Assembly (NCBI GenBank): GCA_964652155.1
Contig: CAZZBK010000198.1
Coordinates: forward strand, 1-8,191
DNA length: 8,191 bases
Direction: 5' to 3'
DNA from: CAZZBK01 sp964652155
Lineage (GTDB): Bacteria > Planctomycetota > Planctomycetia > Pirellulales > PNKZ01
Shown here: piece after piece, positions 6,002-8,191 of the stretch
How the letters are laid out: every line of letters begins with the position of its first letter
Position numbering within the stretch: position 1 is the stretch's first letter
The notes under the pieces: model-generated
The model's database searches: none
The model's input: only the letters and a program-made list of their open reading frames with translations
Told to the model about the DNA's origin: nothing
Made by a program: the position numbers and the translations under genes

Positions 6002-6784
6002 ATGCCCCAACTTAGTTCAATCACCGTCTATCCGATCAAGTCGCTCGACGGCGTCGCTTGCACGTCGGCGCGGGTACTCCCCAGCGGGGCACTCGATTTC
6101 GATCGCCGTTGGGCCCTGGTCGACCCCGACGGCATCTGGGTCACCGCCAAGCGGACGCCACTCATCCATCGCATCCGCGCCGAGTTCGACCTGGCCGCGC
6201 GCTCCGTCACGCTCGCCTGCCCCGGCACGCTCACGCGGCAGTCGTTCACGCTCGCACCCCCCTGGGACGACCTCAACCGGGCCTTGTCGGAGTGTTTGCA
6301 ACAGCCGGTCCGGCTCATCGAGAACGACACGACCGGATACCCTGACGACAGCGACTCGCCGGGCCCGACCATCGCGGCCACCGCGAGCGTCGAGGCGATC
6401 GCGGCATGGTATCCCGGCTGCAGCGCCGACGAAGTCCGCCGCCGGTTCCGGTTCAACCTCGAAGTCGCTGGGGTCGAACCCTTTTGGGAAGACCGGCTGT
6501 TCGGCCTCGAGGGGGACTCGCGAGCATTTCGCGTCGGGTCGGTCGAGTTCTCCGGCACGAATCCCTGCCGCCGCTGCGTGGTCCCGACGCGCAACTCGAC
6601 CACGGGCGAGCGGACAGCCGACTTTGCCCAGCATTTCGCCGAGCGGCGTGAGCGCACGCGTCCCGCTTGGGCCGAACCCTCGCGATTCGATCAGCACTAT
6701 CGTTTCACGACCAACACTCGGCTCGCGCGCAGCTCATGGGGCGGCACGATTCACGTTGGCGACGACGTGAAGGATGAGGGATGA
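6002..6784 (+). CDS. MOSC domain-containing protein (YcbX/mARC-like)
   Basis: This 260-residue protein has two parts. The N-terminal beta-barrel (about 1-110) carries the family's opening SSITVYPIKSLDGV and the segment LDFDRRWALVDPDG. The MOSC domain (about 125-255) carries RFRFNLEVAGVEPFWED and NPCRRCVVPTRNSTTGE with Cys189 and Cys192. In related YcbX/mARC proteins a conserved cysteine in this region ligates the molybdenum of the cofactor, and the enzymes reduce N-hydroxylated compounds. A similar role here is inference. The gene starts 12 bases after mgsA, so the two are probably one transcript, though no metabolic link is known to me. The last residues (VKDEG) and the stop codon are encoded within a heptamer repeat (6766-6793), which has evidently set the C-terminus. 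It is convergent with the LRR gene. Confidence 0.93.
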   Translation: MPQLSSITVYPIKSLDGVACTSARVLPSGALDFDRRWALVDPDGIWVTAKRTPLIHRIRAEFDLAARSVTLACPGTLTRQSFTLAPPWDDLNRALSECLQQPVRLIENDTTGYPDDSDSPGPTIAATASVEAIAAWYPGCSADEVRRRFRFNLEVAGVEPFWEDRLFGLEGDSRAFRVGSVEFSGTNPCRRCVVPTRNSTTGERTADFAQHFAERRERTRPAWAEPSRFDQHYRFTTNTRLARSSWGGTIHVGDDVKDEG

Positions 6785-6871
6785 AGGATGAGAATTCGCT
6801 GGCGCGTGATCGCTCCGTGACTCTTCGTCAGCTCGGAGTCGAAACACCAAACACCAAACACTCTCCCCAAC
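6766..6871. repeat. Heptamer repeat element with shared core (element B)
   Basis: Three parts are visible. A left array (6766-6793) has period 7: CGTGAAG, GATGAGG, GATGAAG, GATGAGA. A core follows at 6798-6817. A right array of a different heptamer sits at 6844-6871: ACACCAA twice perfectly, then the decayed copies ACACTCT and CCCCAAC. The core matches the loop of element A (3094-3113) at 16 of 20 positions, and both cores are preceded by GAATT plus a spacer ending in C. Unlike element A, the two flanking arrays are not complementary to each other. Local dyads exist: GACTC 6819-6823 with GAGTC 6836-6840, or alternatively CTCCG 6813-6817 with CGGAG 6834-6838. The left array overlaps the MOSC stop codon. 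Confidence 0.85.
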
Positions 6872-6948
6872 CAGAGCAGATAAATGAGGAAGTCGAGTCG
6901 TTTCAAGGACAATTCGCCCGACGACCCGCCAGGCACTTGCCAAACTTA

Positions 6949-6971
6949 AGACGACTCCCGTCTCTATTTTT
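6949..6971 (+). terminator. Candidate intrinsic terminator for mgsA-MOSC
   Basis: AGACG (6949-6953) and CGTCT (6959-6963) form a 5-bp stem around ACTCC, followed by CTATTTTT (6964-6971). The stem is short for an intrinsic terminator, but the position in a 205-base gap between convergent genes fits. Bases 6872-6948 show no gene or clear structure. Confidence 0.35.
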
Positions 6972-6990
6972 CGACTCCGTCCCTTTTTCC
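6952..6990. repeat. Imperfect tandem repeat abutting the LRR stop codon
   Basis: Two adjacent units, 6952-6971 and 6972-6990, both start CGACTC, continue with CCGTC or CGTCC, and end in a T5 run (6967-6971 and 6984-6988). The second is three bases shorter up to the end of its T-run. It ends at the first base of the LRR gene's stop triplet on the other strand. The CCGTCCCTTTTT word resembles REP-type repeats associated with Y1 (RAYT) transposases in various bacteria. That resemblance is from memory, and no such transposase is in the window. Confidence 0.6.
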
Positions 6991-8191
6991 TACTCGGTCT
7001 TTCCGATCTTCGCGTTCGGGAACTTCTCGCCCAATATCTTCAGGTCGGCATTGTTCCAATTGCGGGGAACGCGAATATTTTGCAGTGCCGTCAATCCTAT
7101 GAGCGGCGTAAAGCCCGTGACCGTGAGGTTCGGTGACTTGCCGATTTTCAATTCCTTGAGTTTCGTGAGGCCGCGCAGTTCGGCTAGACCCGCATCGGTC
7201 GGCCCGGGCCCGCTGAACAGAAGTGACTCCAACTCCGTCATTTCCCCGATGTGCTTCAGCCCGGCGTTAGAGAATCGCTCCTCGCTCACTTCGCCGTACT
7301 CGTCCAGTTCCAACCGTCGCACTTGGCGCAGTTGCTTAGCCGAAGCTAAGCCTGCATCAGTGAAGCCGGTGCGATCGAGCAACAACTCGCGTAGTTCGGC
7401 ACATCCGACCAGATGATGCAGACCTTCACCGGTGAACGCTGGGTTTGAGCGCAAATAGAGGCGGCTCAAAGCTCGGCACCCTGCTAGATGCCGTAATCCA
7501 CTGCCGGTGACTTCCGTACCATCGAGCGACAAGTCAGACAGCTTGGTCATGCTAGCCAAATGCTCGAGATCGGCATCGGTGATCTTGGTGTCGCCTAAAT
7601 TGAGCTCGGTGATTTGCGTTAGGCCCGCCAGCGCTTGCAAACCGCCTGCCAAGTTGTTGCGGTAAAGGTAGAGCTTCTCCAATCGGGTTAGGTCGGCGAT
7701 GTGCCGCAAGTCGACCCCGACGATGCCGGTGTCGCCGATGCGTAGTTCGACCAGCTGCTGGAGACCGGCCAAATACGCCACGCCCGTCGCCCCCAGTGGT
7801 ATGTGATCGACGGCCAAGTACTTCAATTCTTTCATGCCCGCCACGTGACGCAGATCGTCGGCCGTGAGCTTGAAGTTCTGGTACACAGACAAGTTTTGCA
7901 GCGAAGTGAGGCCCGCCACTACATCGAGACTGCCCGGTTCGAGTTGGCACTTGTAGAGATCGAGGTGCCTGAGTTTCTTCATGCCGGCCAAGTATTTGGT
8001 GCCATCGGCCCCGAGCCGAATTTCACCCAGGTCGAGGAACTCCAACTCCGTGAGTCCCGCCAAGTGCCCGACGCCGGCGGCCGTGGCCTTTTTCATCCAC
8101 ATCAGGTCGAGATGCTGCAATTGCGTGAGGCCTCTAAGATGGGCCAAGCCCGCGTATGTCACGTTGTAGTCCAACTGAATCTCAAGCTTCC
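6990..8191 (-). CDS. Leucine-rich repeat protein, N-terminus cut by window edge
   Basis: The visible 399 residues are almost entirely leucine-rich repeats. The frame stays open to base 8191 and the preceding residues (KLEIQ) continue the repeat pattern, so the TTG at 8174 is not the true start. About 15 repeats of 23-25 residues follow the pattern LxxLxLxxTxITDAGLxHLAGLTx, which folds into a curved solenoid used for protein-protein contact. Well-kept copies include ITELNLGDTKITDADLEHL. One repeat near the C-terminus is longer, about 30 residues (VRRLELDEYGEVSEERFSNAGLKHIGEMTE). The protein ends KIGKTE with no membrane anchor. A signal peptide or other domain could lie beyond the window. Two 60-base samples are 47% GC (7021-7080) and 52% GC (7561-7620), against 70% in a def sample (541-600). 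The gene is therefore compositionally unlike its neighbours. The partner is unknown. Confidence 0.93.
   Translation of the reverse strand, partial: KLEIQLDYNVTYAGLAHLRGLTQLQHLDLMWMKKATAAGVGHLAGLTELEFLDLGEIRLGADGTKYLAGMKKLRHLDLYKCQLEPGSLDVVAGLTSLQNLSVYQNFKLTADDLRHVAGMKELKYLAVDHIPLGATGVAYLAGLQQLVELRIGDTGIVGVDLRHIADLTRLEKLYLYRNNLAGGLQALAGLTQITELNLGDTKITDADLEHLASMTKLSDLSLDGTEVTGSGLRHLAGCRALSRLYLRSNPAFTGEGLHHLVGCAELRELLLDRTGFTDAGLASAKQLRQVRRLELDEYGEVSEERFSNAGLKHIGEMTELESLLFSGPGPTDAGLAELRGLTKLKELKIGKSPNLTVTGFTPLIGLTALQNIRVPRNWNNADLKILGEKFPNAKIGKTE

Noticed and set aside
6781..7416. 211-codon plus-strand frame starting in the heptamer repeat
   Set aside because: It runs through repeat sequence and then antisense to the LRR repeats. 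The product is serine/proline-rich with no motif.

Overview
The window reads as a dense, GC-rich bacterial chromosome segment, most likely from a planctomycete (Pirellulales-like). The evidence is a protein with the HYExAFE signature, a family I know from Planctomycetota, a long leucine-rich-repeat protein, and heptamer-periodic intergenic repeats. No database search was possible, so the taxonomy is inference.

Layout: 1-285 is non-coding, with a long imperfect inverted repeat (1-164) and a plausible promoter for the first operon. The classic pair def (peptide deformylase, 286-867) and fmt (methionyl-tRNA formyltransferase, 902-1882) follows. Together they attach and then remove the N-formyl group that marks bacterial translation initiation. 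An extended short-chain dehydrogenase/epimerase-like protein (2046-3050) comes next and ends directly in a near-perfect 36-bp inverted repeat built from heptamers (3050-3152). Next come the HYExAFE protein (3304-3858), whose residue pattern suggests a PD-(D/E)XK nuclease-like fold, and a 71-residue secreted or single-pass membrane protein (3906-4121), probably co-transcribed.

On the opposite strand lies a DegT/DnrJ/EryC1/StrS PLP-dependent sugar aminotransferase (4133-5374). It has a perfect Shine-Dalgarno and an 8-bp hairpin in its leader. A 243-bp divergent region separates it from methylglyoxal synthase mgsA (5618-5989), which lies 12 bp ahead of a MOSC-domain protein (6002-6784) in an apparent two-gene operon. 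The right end holds a leucine-rich-repeat protein on the minus strand (6990 to beyond the window edge), convergent with the MOSC gene.

The genes are mostly ordinary housekeeping and metabolic functions. The main unexplained signal is intergenic. Two regions (3050-3152 and 6766-6871) carry different 7-base tandem arrays flanking a shared core (16 of 20 bases identical), each next to a stop codon. This looks like a family of small repeated elements with a conserved centre and variable heptamer flanks. A third intergenic tandem repeat (6952-6990) abuts the LRR gene's stop.
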